Source: JANXUC01 sp964619065 (GTDB lineage: Bacteria; Acidobacteriota; Terriglobia; Terriglobales; Acidobacteriaceae). Taken from it: a stretch of DNA of 11,259 nt. The position numbers were made by a program, and so were the translations under genes. The stretch lies in contig CAZUCC010000079.1 of NCBI GenBank assembly GCA_964619065.1, positions 1 through 11,259 of the forward strand. The letters run 5' to 3'. This document shows positions 5,745 through 11,259 of this stretch, in pieces (the stretch's first letter is position 1; the number at the start of each line of letters is the position of its first letter). The notes under the pieces were generated by a model. The model had not been told where the DNA came from, made no database searches, and saw nothing but the letters and a program-made list of their open reading frames with translations.

Positions 5745-7190
5745 TTAAGCGGCGGGTTGCGCGGTTTCGTCGACGGCGACGCTCCAGCCTCCCGGCTTGA
5801 GCAGCAGATTCCCTGCATAGGCCACGAACCCGGCGACGATCGGGAGCACACCAAAGGCGAACGAGCTCATGCCAAGGATGTGTTCGCTCTGGCCGCGCAC
5901 CGCGGAGAAGCCGAGCAGCAGCATGGGCGGCACTCCGATGAAGAGCGCGCCGAAGAGGCCACCCGGGACGCGGAACGGACGCGCCAGCCCCGGTTCACGG
6001 AAGCGCAGCGCAATCAGAGCCGCAAATTCCAGCGCCAAGCTTGCGCCATAGAGCAGGATGTCGATGGTTACCAGGCGCTCGAAGCCGAGCCCGAGGCACA
6101 TGGTCCATCCCAGCGCCAACACGGTGATGGCAACCCACGGCGCGCGCGTTTTCGAATGCAGCTTGCCGAAGACGCCGGGCAACATGCCGTCCAGCGCCAT
6201 GGCAAGCGGCAGCCGCGAGTAGCTCATCACCAGGGAGTTGAACATGCCAAAGGCGCTAGCCATGGCTGCCAGCACCAGAGCGCCGCGGAGCAGCGGCCCG
6301 CCCAGCAGTCCCGCCACATCCGCCCACGAGCCAGTCTCGAATTGTGCTGGAGGCAGCCCAGTGAGCCACATAGCTCCGATCGGCAATACGTAGCTGATGG
6401 CCACGATGAGCACCGCGAACAGCATGGCGCGCGGATAGGTCCGCTGCGGACGCTCGACTTCCGCGGCGATGGTCGAAGCGTTGTCCCAACCCATGTAGTT
6501 CCACATGCAAACCAGCAGCCCGGCGAGGATGTCCGCCGAGACCCCGCCGCTCGAATGCGAGGTCGCGTGCGTCAACGCGCCGAACTTCAGCGGAGCCAGT
6601 ATGACGATCAGCACAAACGGCGCGGAGAGAAGGAAGAAGAGCCAGAGCGACGTGGTCGCAACCACGCGCACGCCGGCAACATTCAGCAGGGCGCAGAACA
6701 AGACCACGCCCGCTGCCACCATCAGATCGCGATCCCCAACTGCCAAGTGATGCGGTCCCTCGGCGAACCACGGGAACAAGCGGTTCAGGTAGGTGACAAA
6801 CAGGGTCGGATAAATCGCCATGTCGAAAATGGAAGCCACCAGCGACAGCCAAGCTTCCTGGAATCCCCAAAAGTCCCCCAGCCCACGGCGCACCCAGGCG
6901 TAAAAGCCGCCTTCTTTGGGCAGCGCGCTCGAAAGCTCGCCAATCATGAACGCCACCGGCAAGGCCCACAGCATAGGCGTGATCAGCAGAATGAGGATGC
7001 CGCGCCCGTAGCCCGCGCCATGCACAATGTCCTCGGTGCCAAAGGTTCCTCCCGAGACCATGAAAAAGGTCGCGGCGACCAAGGGCCACAAGGTGAGGCG
7101 TACAAAATTTTGTTTCTGGGATTTCGCGGGGGGCGGGGTGAGCGGTGCGACGCTCTGCGGTTTCCAGGCCGTGGTGCTAGCAGTTGCCAA
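5745..7190 (-). CDS. APC-superfamily amino acid/polyamine permease (PUT-like)
   Basis: This is a cation-coupled transporter of the amino acid-polyamine-organocation superfamily, about 480 aa with roughly twelve hydrophobic segments. The unwound first helix carries SGGTFGTEDIVHGAGYG (about 46-62), matching the SGGPxGxED block of plant RMV1/PUT polyamine transporters and their bacterial relatives. GGFYAWVRRGLGDFWGFQEA (about 94-113) and a following DMAIYPTLFVTYL are also typical of that group. The substrate is inferred; amino acids remain possible. The start is uncertain: the frame is open to a GTG at 7229, but a perfect AGGAGG at 7203-7208 points to TTG at 7190 with a long 12-nt spacer, and the 13 residues in between look non-coding. 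The gene stands alone on the minus strand between dnaJ and the prenyltransferase, and probably has its own promoter. Confidence 0.87.
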   Translation of the reverse strand: MATASTTAWKPQSVAPLTPPPAKSQKQNFVRLTLWPLVAATFFMVSGGTFGTEDIVHGAGYGRGILILLITPMLWALPVAFMIGELSSALPKEGGFYAWVRRGLGDFWGFQEAWLSLVASIFDMAIYPTLFVTYLNRLFPWFAEGPHHLAVGDRDLMVAAGVVLFCALLNVAGVRVVATTSLWLFFLLSAPFVLIVILAPLKFGALTHATSHSSGGVSADILAGLLVCMWNYMGWDNASTIAAEVERPQRTYPRAMLFAVLIVAISYVLPIGAMWLTGLPPAQFETGSWADVAGLLGGPLLRGALVLAAMASAFGMFNSLVMSYSRLPLAMALDGMLPGVFGKLHSKTRAPWVAITVLALGWTMCLGLGFERLVTIDILLYGASLALEFAALIALRFREPGLARPFRVPGGLFGALFIGVPPMLLLGFSAVRGQSEHILGMSSFAFGVLPIVAGFVAYAGNLLLKPGGWSVAVDETAQPAA

Positions 7191-7202
7191 TTTCGATGTG
7201 TT

Positions 7203-7208
7203 CCTCCT
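7203..7208 (-). promoter_or_regulatory. Shine-Dalgarno site deciding the permease start
   Basis: A consensus AGGAGG lies inside the longest possible permease frame. It favours the in-frame TTG at 7190 over the GTG codons at 7229 and 7226, which have no comparable site. The 12-nt spacer is longer than ideal. Confidence 0.5.
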
Positions 7209-7316
7209 CAAGCGACCGACTCTCACCACCCCGGCCGTTGCCGCCGAGGTTCCTGGTTTCTACTACTTCCGGTTACCGCGGATTCCAGGGATTCGGGAAG
7301 TTGGTTCGCGAATTCG

Positions 7317-7344
7317 AGAATACAGTTATTTGGATGCTGTGCAA
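7317..7344 (-). promoter_or_regulatory. Candidate promoter for the permease gene
   Basis: On the minus strand TTGCAC (7339-7344) and TATTCT (7317-7322) are 16 bp apart, in the A/T-rich part of the dnaJ-permease spacer. An adjacent imperfect palindrome, GCAAAAA (7341-7347) with TTTTTGC (7362-7368), could help terminate dnaJ transcription. Both are motif matches only. I see no gene in the rest of 7191-7483. Confidence 0.3.
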
Positions 7345-7483
7345 AAAGAATTTTCGAGAAATTTTTGCGGAGGGACAAGGGCGGAGGTAACCAAGAGACA
7401 GCCGACTGGAATACAGCCTAGGCAGCGTAGCCAAGAAAGACCGAAGATCATAAGCTGACGCCCCATACAGCAAACGATCCGAG

Positions 7484-8716
7484 CTACACCTTGTTCCACA
7501 ACTCCGCTCGCGGGTCTTCGGGGTTGAGTTCCGCGAGCTCGCGGAGGATTTCCTTGGTGCGCTCGTCGCGGGGCATGGGGACGGTGATCTGGATCTCTAC
7601 GATTTCATCTCCACGTACGCCTTCTTTGGATGCTGACGGCGCGCCTTTTTCGCGGAGGCGCAGCTTTTGGCCGGACGGTGTGCCGGGAGGAATCTTGAGC
7701 AGAGCTCGGCCATCGATGGTGGGCACTTCAATCTTGGCACCCAGAGCGGCTTCCGTGGCGTTGACCGGAACGCTGAGGTAGATGTCGTCGCCGTCGCGGC
7801 GGAAGACGGGGTGGTCGCCGGCGCGGATGATGACGAACAGGTCTCCTGCAGGACCGCCGCGCAAACCGGCGTTGCCTTTGCCCGCGAGACGGATGCGCTG
7901 GCCATCGCGCGTGCCCGCTTTGATGCGGACTTCGAGCGGCTCGGTGCGGCTTACGGCGCCCTCGCCTCCGCAAATGTGGCATGTGGAAACGTTCTTGCCG
8001 GTGCCGTGGCATTTCGGGCAGATAGTATTGAACTTCATGCGGCCGCCGGTTTGGGTAACCTGGCCACTGCCTCCACACTGGCTGCATGTGCCGGGCGATT
8101 CAATCACGCCGCGTCCGTGGCAATTCCCGCAGGTGTCCTGGCGCGTGATGTTGAGGCGAATTACGCCGCCTTTGATGGTCTCCCAGAAGGGAACGCGGAC
8201 CTGGTATTCGAGGTCGGTTCCGGGTTCCGGACCTTCTTCCTGCGCTCCGCTGTGTCCTCCGCTGAAGATGTTGGAAAAGATGTCGCGAAAACCGCCGCTG
8301 GAGGTGCTTGCGCCGCGAGAGGATTTCTTGCCGGTACCACCAACGAGGTCGGAGAAGTCGAAGCCGCTAAAGTCGAATCCTCCAGCGCCTCCGCCGGGTT
8401 GGCCACCAGGAAAGCCTCCGGAAAATCCTCCCCCGCTGCCGGGGCTGCCTCCGCCGCGCGCATAGGCATCCACCGTTGCGGGATCGATGTTGTCGGAATA
8501 GAAGCCGAGCTGATCGTAAATCTTGCGCTTCTTCGGGTCGCTCAGGACTTCGTTGGCTTCGGAGAGATTCTTGAATTTCTCTTCGGCGGCTTTGTCGGGA
8601 TTGACGTCGGGATGGTACTTGCGCGCGAGCTTCTTGAACGCCTTGCGGATGTCCTCCGCGGAGGCGGTTTTTTTGACGCCGAGAGTGGCGTAATAATCTT
8701 TGTTGGCTGCGGGCAT
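7484..8716 (-). CDS. dnaJ: Chaperone DnaJ (Hsp40, type I)
   Basis: This is a complete type I J-protein, 410 aa, the co-chaperone that delivers substrates to DnaK and stimulates its ATPase. The J-domain is at 6-71 with HPD at 35-37. A Gly/Phe-rich region follows at about 87-155. The zinc-binding domain has four CxxCxGxG repeats: CGNCHGRG (196-203), CSQCGGSG (211-218), CPKCHGTG (233-240) and CHICGGEG (246-253). The C-terminal substrate-binding and dimer domains follow, with the DGDDIYLSVPV and PPGTPSGQKLRLREKG blocks. All key residues are present. The stretch at 72-86 before the glycines is unlike E. coli DnaJ but common in divergent DnaJ/CbpA forms. The ATG at 8716 has no strong Shine-Dalgarno site. 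dnaK is upstream on the same strand but separated by 829 bp holding repeats and a nuclease gene, so dnaJ may depend on readthrough or its own promoter. Confidence 0.97.
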   Translation of the reverse strand: MPAANKDYYATLGVKKTASAEDIRKAFKKLARKYHPDVNPDKAAEEKFKNLSEANEVLSDPKKRKIYDQLGFYSDNIDPATVDAYARGGGSPGSGGGFSGGFPGGQPGGGAGGFDFSGFDFSDLVGGTGKKSSRGASTSSGGFRDIFSNIFSGGHSGAQEEGPEPGTDLEYQVRVPFWETIKGGVIRLNITRQDTCGNCHGRGVIESPGTCSQCGGSGQVTQTGGRMKFNTICPKCHGTGKNVSTCHICGGEGAVSRTEPLEVRIKAGTRDGQRIRLAGKGNAGLRGGPAGDLFVIIRAGDHPVFRRDGDDIYLSVPVNATEAALGAKIEVPTIDGRALLKIPPGTPSGQKLRLREKGAPSASKEGVRGDEIVEIQITVPMPRDERTKEILRELAELNPEDPRAELWNKV

Positions 8717-8732
8717 GGGTTACGAAGTTCTC

Positions 8733-8904
8733 TTGTCATCTTGAGCGTAGCATTCCCGCGCGTTAGCGCGGGAATGCGGAGTCGAAGACTCCTGCTCAAT
8801 TACATCAGCCTCTGCTATGCCCAACGCCTTTCTCCATTGCAGGGGTCCTTCGACTCGCATTTCCATCCGCGAAGCGGATGAAAATGCTACGCTCAGGATG
8901 ACAA
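8733..8904. repeat. Bipartite palindromic repeat, copy A
   Basis: The ends TTGTCATCTTGAGCGTAGCA (from 8733) and its inverted partner ending at 8904 match over 22 bp with one mismatch. Each arm carries its own hairpin: CATTCCCGCGC/GCGCGGGAATG (8751-8761 with 8766-8776, perfect) and CATTTCCATCCGC with GCGGATGAAAATG (8858-8870 with 8874-8886, one mismatch). Inside them lie GAGTCGAAG-type segments, also inverted (8779-8795 and 8839-8857), around a unique 43-bp centre. The same structure recurs at 9321-9481. Confidence 0.9.
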
Positions 8905-8929
8905 TCTAAATTGTTGATGACAATCTAAA
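8897..8929. repeat. 14-bp direct repeat at the nuclease stop and repeat A boundary
   Basis: GATGACAATCTAAA occurs at 8897-8910 and 8916-8929, a 19-bp period. The first copy contains the outer end of repeat A and the second contains the TAG stop codon of the GIY-YIG gene. It looks like a local duplication of the element end. Confidence 0.75.
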
Positions 8930-9296
8930 CTTTGACGACGGCAGTCTCTGTTTGGTGAAGCTTTCCTTCATTCTGATGGCTTGGTCTCAAAAGCTGAATC
9001 GGCTGGCTCAAGTCTTTCGCCAGGTCTTTCCAGCTTGGGTTCAGCGTTTTGATCAGGGCAATCTTCTTCTCGCGACGCCAGCCTTTTAACTGCTTCTCGC
9101 GGTCGATGGCCTTGCGGACGTCGTCGAAACTTTCCCAGTAGACCAGACGGTTGCAGGCGTACTGGCTGGCGAAGCCTTCGAAGGTTCCCTCTTTGTGCTC
9201 GATCATGCGGCGGTCGAGGCTGTTCGTCATGCCAATGTAGAGGGTGCCGGTGAGACTGGCTACGATGTACGTCCAATACTTGTGGTCTCTTGGCAT
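8925..9296 (-). CDS. Small GIY-YIG nuclease family protein
   Basis: This 123-aa protein is a stand-alone GIY-YIG domain (UPF0213/YhbQ-like; often labelled UvrC-type excinuclease domain). Catalytic positions are present: the first-strand Tyr in WTYIV (Y10), the second in LYIGMTN (Y20), the conserved Arg (R30 in LDRRMIEH, with H34), and the metal-binding Glu in DREKQLKGW (E67). KIALIKTLNPSWKDL (78-92) is the usual end of the domain, so the nuclease looks active. Family members nick or cleave DNA; the cellular role of this stand-alone group is poorly defined. The ATG at 9296 is supported by GAGG at 9303-9306; longer frames would run through repeat B. The tail after residue 95 is Q/H/T-rich and unconserved in appearance. 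The gene is bracketed by repeats A and B, and its stop codon falls in a duplicated repeat end. Confidence 0.92.
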   Translation of the reverse strand: MPRDHKYWTYIVASLTGTLYIGMTNSLDRRMIEHKEGTFEGFASQYACNRLVYWESFDDVRKAIDREKQLKGWRREKKIALIKTLNPSWKDLAKDLSQPIQLLRPSHQNEGKLHQTETAVVKV

Positions 9297-9320
9297 GTGT
9301 TGCCTCAACAACTTAAACAG

Positions 9321-9481
9321 ATTGTCATCTTGAGCGGAGCATTCCCGCGCTATGCGCGGGAATGCGAAGTCGAAAGATCCCTTGCCCACTGATGACCCAC
9401 AGAGTACGGCCGGAGCAGGGGTCCTTCGACTCCACATTCCCGTTCGCGAGCGAACGGGAATACTCCGCTCAGGATGACAAT
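9321..9481. repeat. Bipartite palindromic repeat, copy B
   Basis: This is the same design and orientation as copy A. The outer ends ATTGTCATCTTGAGCGGAG (9321-9339) and the inverted end at 9463-9481 match at 18 of 19 positions. Two perfect 12-bp hairpins are present: GCATTCCCGCGC/GCGCGGGAATGC (9339-9350 with 9354-9365) and ATTCCCGTTCGC/GCGAACGGGAAT (9436-9447 with 9450-9461). Inner inverted segments with GTCGAA-GA-CCC (9366-9385 and 9414-9432) flank a unique centre of about 28 bp. It lies between dnaK and the GIY-YIG gene, so it may also terminate or stabilise the dnaK transcript. Confidence 0.9.
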
Positions 9482-9545
9482 TTTGAGTAGTAAAGTGCTC
9501 CCAAAAAGTTATCGCCGTCGCATGCTTCGGGTGGATCTACCGCTT

Positions 9546-11259
9546 CTAACACCTTCTCTCATGGACACCTCCAGGTATCCTCCGTCTCTGTAGTGTAGGT
9601 GCCAGAGCGTAGCATCGCCCCGAGTAGCACAAGTCTTGAGAACTCTGGTAGTTGTTTCGGAAGGCAACCTTCCGAGGACTTGGTACCGCCAGGTTCATTT
9701 CATCTCCTCTTTCTCGCCTCTGCTTCTTATCCTCCACGTCGATGTACTCGGCGTCGATTACGCCTTCGTCTTTCTTCTTTTCGGGTTCGCCGGAGCCGTT
9801 GCTGGATGCGGTTGCTCCGCCCGGAGCCGCTCCCGCGCCGGGTTGGCTGGCCTTGTACATTTGCTCGGCCAGTTTGTGCGAAGCGGTGGTCAGCGTTTCG
9901 CGGGCCTTATCCATGGTGGCTTTGTCGCTGCTTTCGAGGGCCTTCTTGGCGTCCGCGATTGCGCTTTCGACGTCACCGCGTTCGGAGCCGGAAATCTTGT
10001 CGCCGTGTTCGCGCAGCATCTTTTCCACGTTGTAGGTCATGGTGTCGAGCTGGTTCTTGGACTCGATTTCCTCGCGCTTTGCCTTGTCCTCGGCTGCGTG
10101 CGATTCGGCGTCCTTAGCCATGCGCTCGACTTCTTCCTTGCTCAGGCCGGAGGAAGACGTGATGGTGATTTTCTGGTCCTTGCCCGTCGCGTTGTCCTTC
10201 GCCGTGACATTGAGGATACCGTTCGCGTCGATATCGAACGTGACCTCAATCTGCGGCACGCCGCGCGGAGCCGGAGGCAATCCGGTCAAGTGGAACTTGC
10301 CCAGCGTGCGGTTTTGCGCCGCCAGGGACCGTTCTCCTTGCAGAACGTGAACTTCGACCGACGTCTGGCTATCCGCGGCGGTCGAGAACGTTTCCGTTTT
10401 CCGCGTTGGGATCGTCGTATTGCGCGGGATCATCGGCGTGGAAACGCCGCCCAACGTTTCAATCGAAAGCGTGAGCGGAGTTACGTCGAGCAGGAGCAAA
10501 TCCTTGACATCACCTTGCAGCACACCGCCTTGAATCGCCGCACCGATGGCCACGACTTCGTCCGGGTTTACGCCCTTGTGCGGCTCCCGGCCGAAGAGTT
10601 CCTTGACCAAGGCCTGGATGCGCGGCATGCGGGTCTGGCCGCCGACGAGCACGACTTCCTGAATCTTGTCCGCCGTGACGCCTGCGTCTTTCATGCACTG
10701 CTTGCAGGGAGCTACGGAACGTTGGAGCAGATCTTCGATCATGGACTCCAGCTTCGCGCGGGTGAGTTTCTTCACCAAATGCTTCGGGCCGCTAGCATCT
10801 GCCGTGACGAAAGGCAGATTGATTTCGGTTTCCATGGTGGTGGAGAGCTCAATCTTGGCGCGCTCGGCTGCGTCACGCAGACGCTGAAGCGCCATCTCGT
10901 TGCCTTTGCCGCGTAAGTCGAGACCCTCGTCCTTGCGAAACTCGTCAATCAGCCACTCGACGATGCGCTGGTCGATGTTGTCGCCGCCGAGGTGCGTGTC
11001 GCCGTTCGTGGCCTTGACCTCGATGACGCCTTCTCCGACTTCCAGAATCGAAACATCGAAGGTGCCGCCGCCAAAGTCGTAGACAGCGATCATTTCGTCT
11101 TTACCTTTGTCGAGGCCATAGGCAAGTGCCGCCGCCGTAGGTTCATTGATGATGCGCTTTCCCTCGAGGACAGCAATTTTTCCCGCATCTTTGGTAGCCT
11201 GGCGCTGCGCGTCGTTAAAAGACCCGAGCCAGGTGATGACCGGTACGGAGACTTTCTCT
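9546..11259 (-). CDS. dnaK: Chaperone DnaK (Hsp70), 5' end outside the window, C-terminal run-on
   Basis: This is the ATP-dependent Hsp70 chaperone, the partner of DnaJ. About 570 codons are visible, from roughly E. coli residue 130 onward. Seen are FNDAQRQATKDAG and RIINEPTAAALAYGLDKG near the right edge, the phosphate-2 loop VYDFGGGTFDVSILE (the ATG at 11093 lies just before it and is internal, not a start), VVLVGGQTRMP, the interdomain linker DVKDLLLLDVTPL, the substrate-binding block ETLGGVSTPMIPRNTTIP, the helical lid, a Gly/Ala-rich tail, and the usual ending GVIDAEYIDVEDKK. After DKK a CAG codon (9720-9722) stands where a stop is expected, and 57 extra residues follow to TAG at 9546. 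Near the edge VPAYFND is replaced by WLGSFND. The gene is first in the dnaK, GIY-YIG, dnaJ minus-strand order. Confidence 0.96.
   Translation of the reverse strand, partial: EKVSVPVITWLGSFNDAQRQATKDAGKIAVLEGKRIINEPTAAALAYGLDKGKDEMIAVYDFGGGTFDVSILEVGEGVIEVKATNGDTHLGGDNIDQRIVEWLIDEFRKDEGLDLRGKGNEMALQRLRDAAERAKIELSTTMETEINLPFVTADASGPKHLVKKLTRAKLESMIEDLLQRSVAPCKQCMKDAGVTADKIQEVVLVGGQTRMPRIQALVKELFGREPHKGVNPDEVVAIGAAIQGGVLQGDVKDLLLLDVTPLTLSIETLGGVSTPMIPRNTTIPTRKTETFSTAADSQTSVEVHVLQGERSLAAQNRTLGKFHLTGLPPAPRGVPQIEVTFDIDANGILNVTAKDNATGKDQKITITSSSGLSKEEVERMAKDAESHAAEDKAKREEIESKNQLDTMTYNVEKMLREHGDKISGSERGDVESAIADAKKALESSDKATMDKARETLTTASHKLAEQMYKASQPGAGAAPGGATASSNGSGEPEKKKDEGVIDAEYIDVEDKKQRRERGDEMNLAVPSPRKVAFRNNYQSSQDLCYSGRCYALAPTLQRRRIPGGVHERRC
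9563..9580 (-). other. Hairpin holding a Shine-Dalgarno-like site at the dnaK 3' end
   Basis: On the minus strand GGATACC, TGGA and GGTGTCC form a 7-bp stem (one G-U pair) directly before an ATG at 9562. GGAGG lies partly in the loop. The ATG opens a 17-codon Arg-rich frame ending at 9509. It may be chance; the hairpin is clear, the tiny gene is not. Confidence 0.3.
9657..9675. repeat. Hairpin downstream of the expected dnaK stop
   Basis: TCGGAAGG (9657-9664) and CCTTCCGA (9668-9675) form a perfect 8-bp stem with a 3-nt loop, about 45 nt past the position where dnaK normally ends. It resembles a 3'-UTR or terminator structure although no T-run follows, and suggests this segment was non-coding until recently. 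Confidence 0.5.

Larger units (their letters stand above)
8733..9481 (-). mobile_element. Candidate GIY-YIG/palindromic-repeat unit inserted between dnaK and dnaJ
   Basis: Two similar bipartite palindromic repeats in the same orientation bracket a single small nuclease gene, and the whole unit fills most of the dnaK-dnaJ gap. The layout suggests that the unit, or the repeats, arrived as an insertion. No transposase, IS-type terminal repeats or clear target duplication is visible, apart from a 14-bp direct repeat at the copy A boundary. It could be a true mobile unit, a repeat family sitting next to an unrelated gene, or the product of recombination between repeats. The arrangement is seen directly; mobility is inference. 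Confidence 0.45.

Noticed and set aside
5757..7421. A long plus-strand open frame opposite the permease gene
   Set aside because: It is rich in H, R, Q and E without domain features and is the antisense shadow of a clear multi-spanning transporter in high-GC DNA.
7667..8881. A long plus-strand open frame opposite dnaJ
   Set aside because: It mirrors dnaJ codons, has an Ala/Gly/Val-rich composition, and runs through repeat A; no family features.
8733..9481. A CRISPR array
   Set aside because: Only two repeat copies, each internally palindromic and over 150 bp, separated by a gene; no regular spacers.
9605..9615. A third copy of the palindromic repeat (GAGCGTAGCAT shared with copy A)
   Set aside because: Only 11 bp match, without the TTGTCATC end or hairpin; a chance match or tiny relic cannot be told apart.
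9636..10916. A long plus-strand open frame opposite dnaK
   Set aside because: It is antisense to a strongly conserved Hsp70 gene and shows no domain.

Overview
This 11.3 kb window looks like part of an Acidobacteriota chromosome (Koribacter/Terriglobia-like). That is an inference from moderately high GC, protein style, and a minus-strand order of dnaK, dnaJ, a HspR-type MerR regulator, a LolC/E-like permease, lolD and clpC. Most genes lie on the minus strand. Both ends are cut inside genes: clpC runs off the left edge and dnaK off the right.

Left part (1-3605): a partial clpC with an apparent one-base frameshift, the lolD ATPase, a LolC/LolE-family permease with an unusual periplasmic linker, and an HspR-like repressor 14 nt upstream of the permease. 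Together they look like a lipoprotein-export ABC transporter embedded in a heat-shock cluster. Middle (3606-5744): a divergent region, then two overlapping plus-strand genes, a small all-helical protein of unknown function and a trans-prenyltransferase. The convergent spacer after them holds a strong palindrome that differs from a parS site at one of 16 positions, and a possible 38-codon gene. Next (5745-7190): an APC-superfamily permease resembling the plant/bacterial polyamine-uptake type.

Right part (7484-11259): dnaJ, a small GIY-YIG nuclease gene, and most of dnaK. The nuclease gene is bracketed by two roughly 165-bp copies of the same bipartite palindromic repeat in the same orientation, all sitting in the dnaK-dnaJ interval. 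The four repeat arms keep their outer sequence while their hairpin stems differ in sequence but still pair. This GIY-YIG plus repeat unit is the most interesting structure here and could be an undescribed repeat-maintenance or mobile system, somewhat analogous to REP/RAYT elements but with a different nuclease family.

Several conserved genes carry odd changes: the clpC frameshift, a 57-residue C-terminal run-on in dnaK where CAG stands in the expected stop position, and replaced signature residues in dnaK and clpC close to the window edges. Sequence errors near contig ends and true mutations cannot be separated from the sequence alone.
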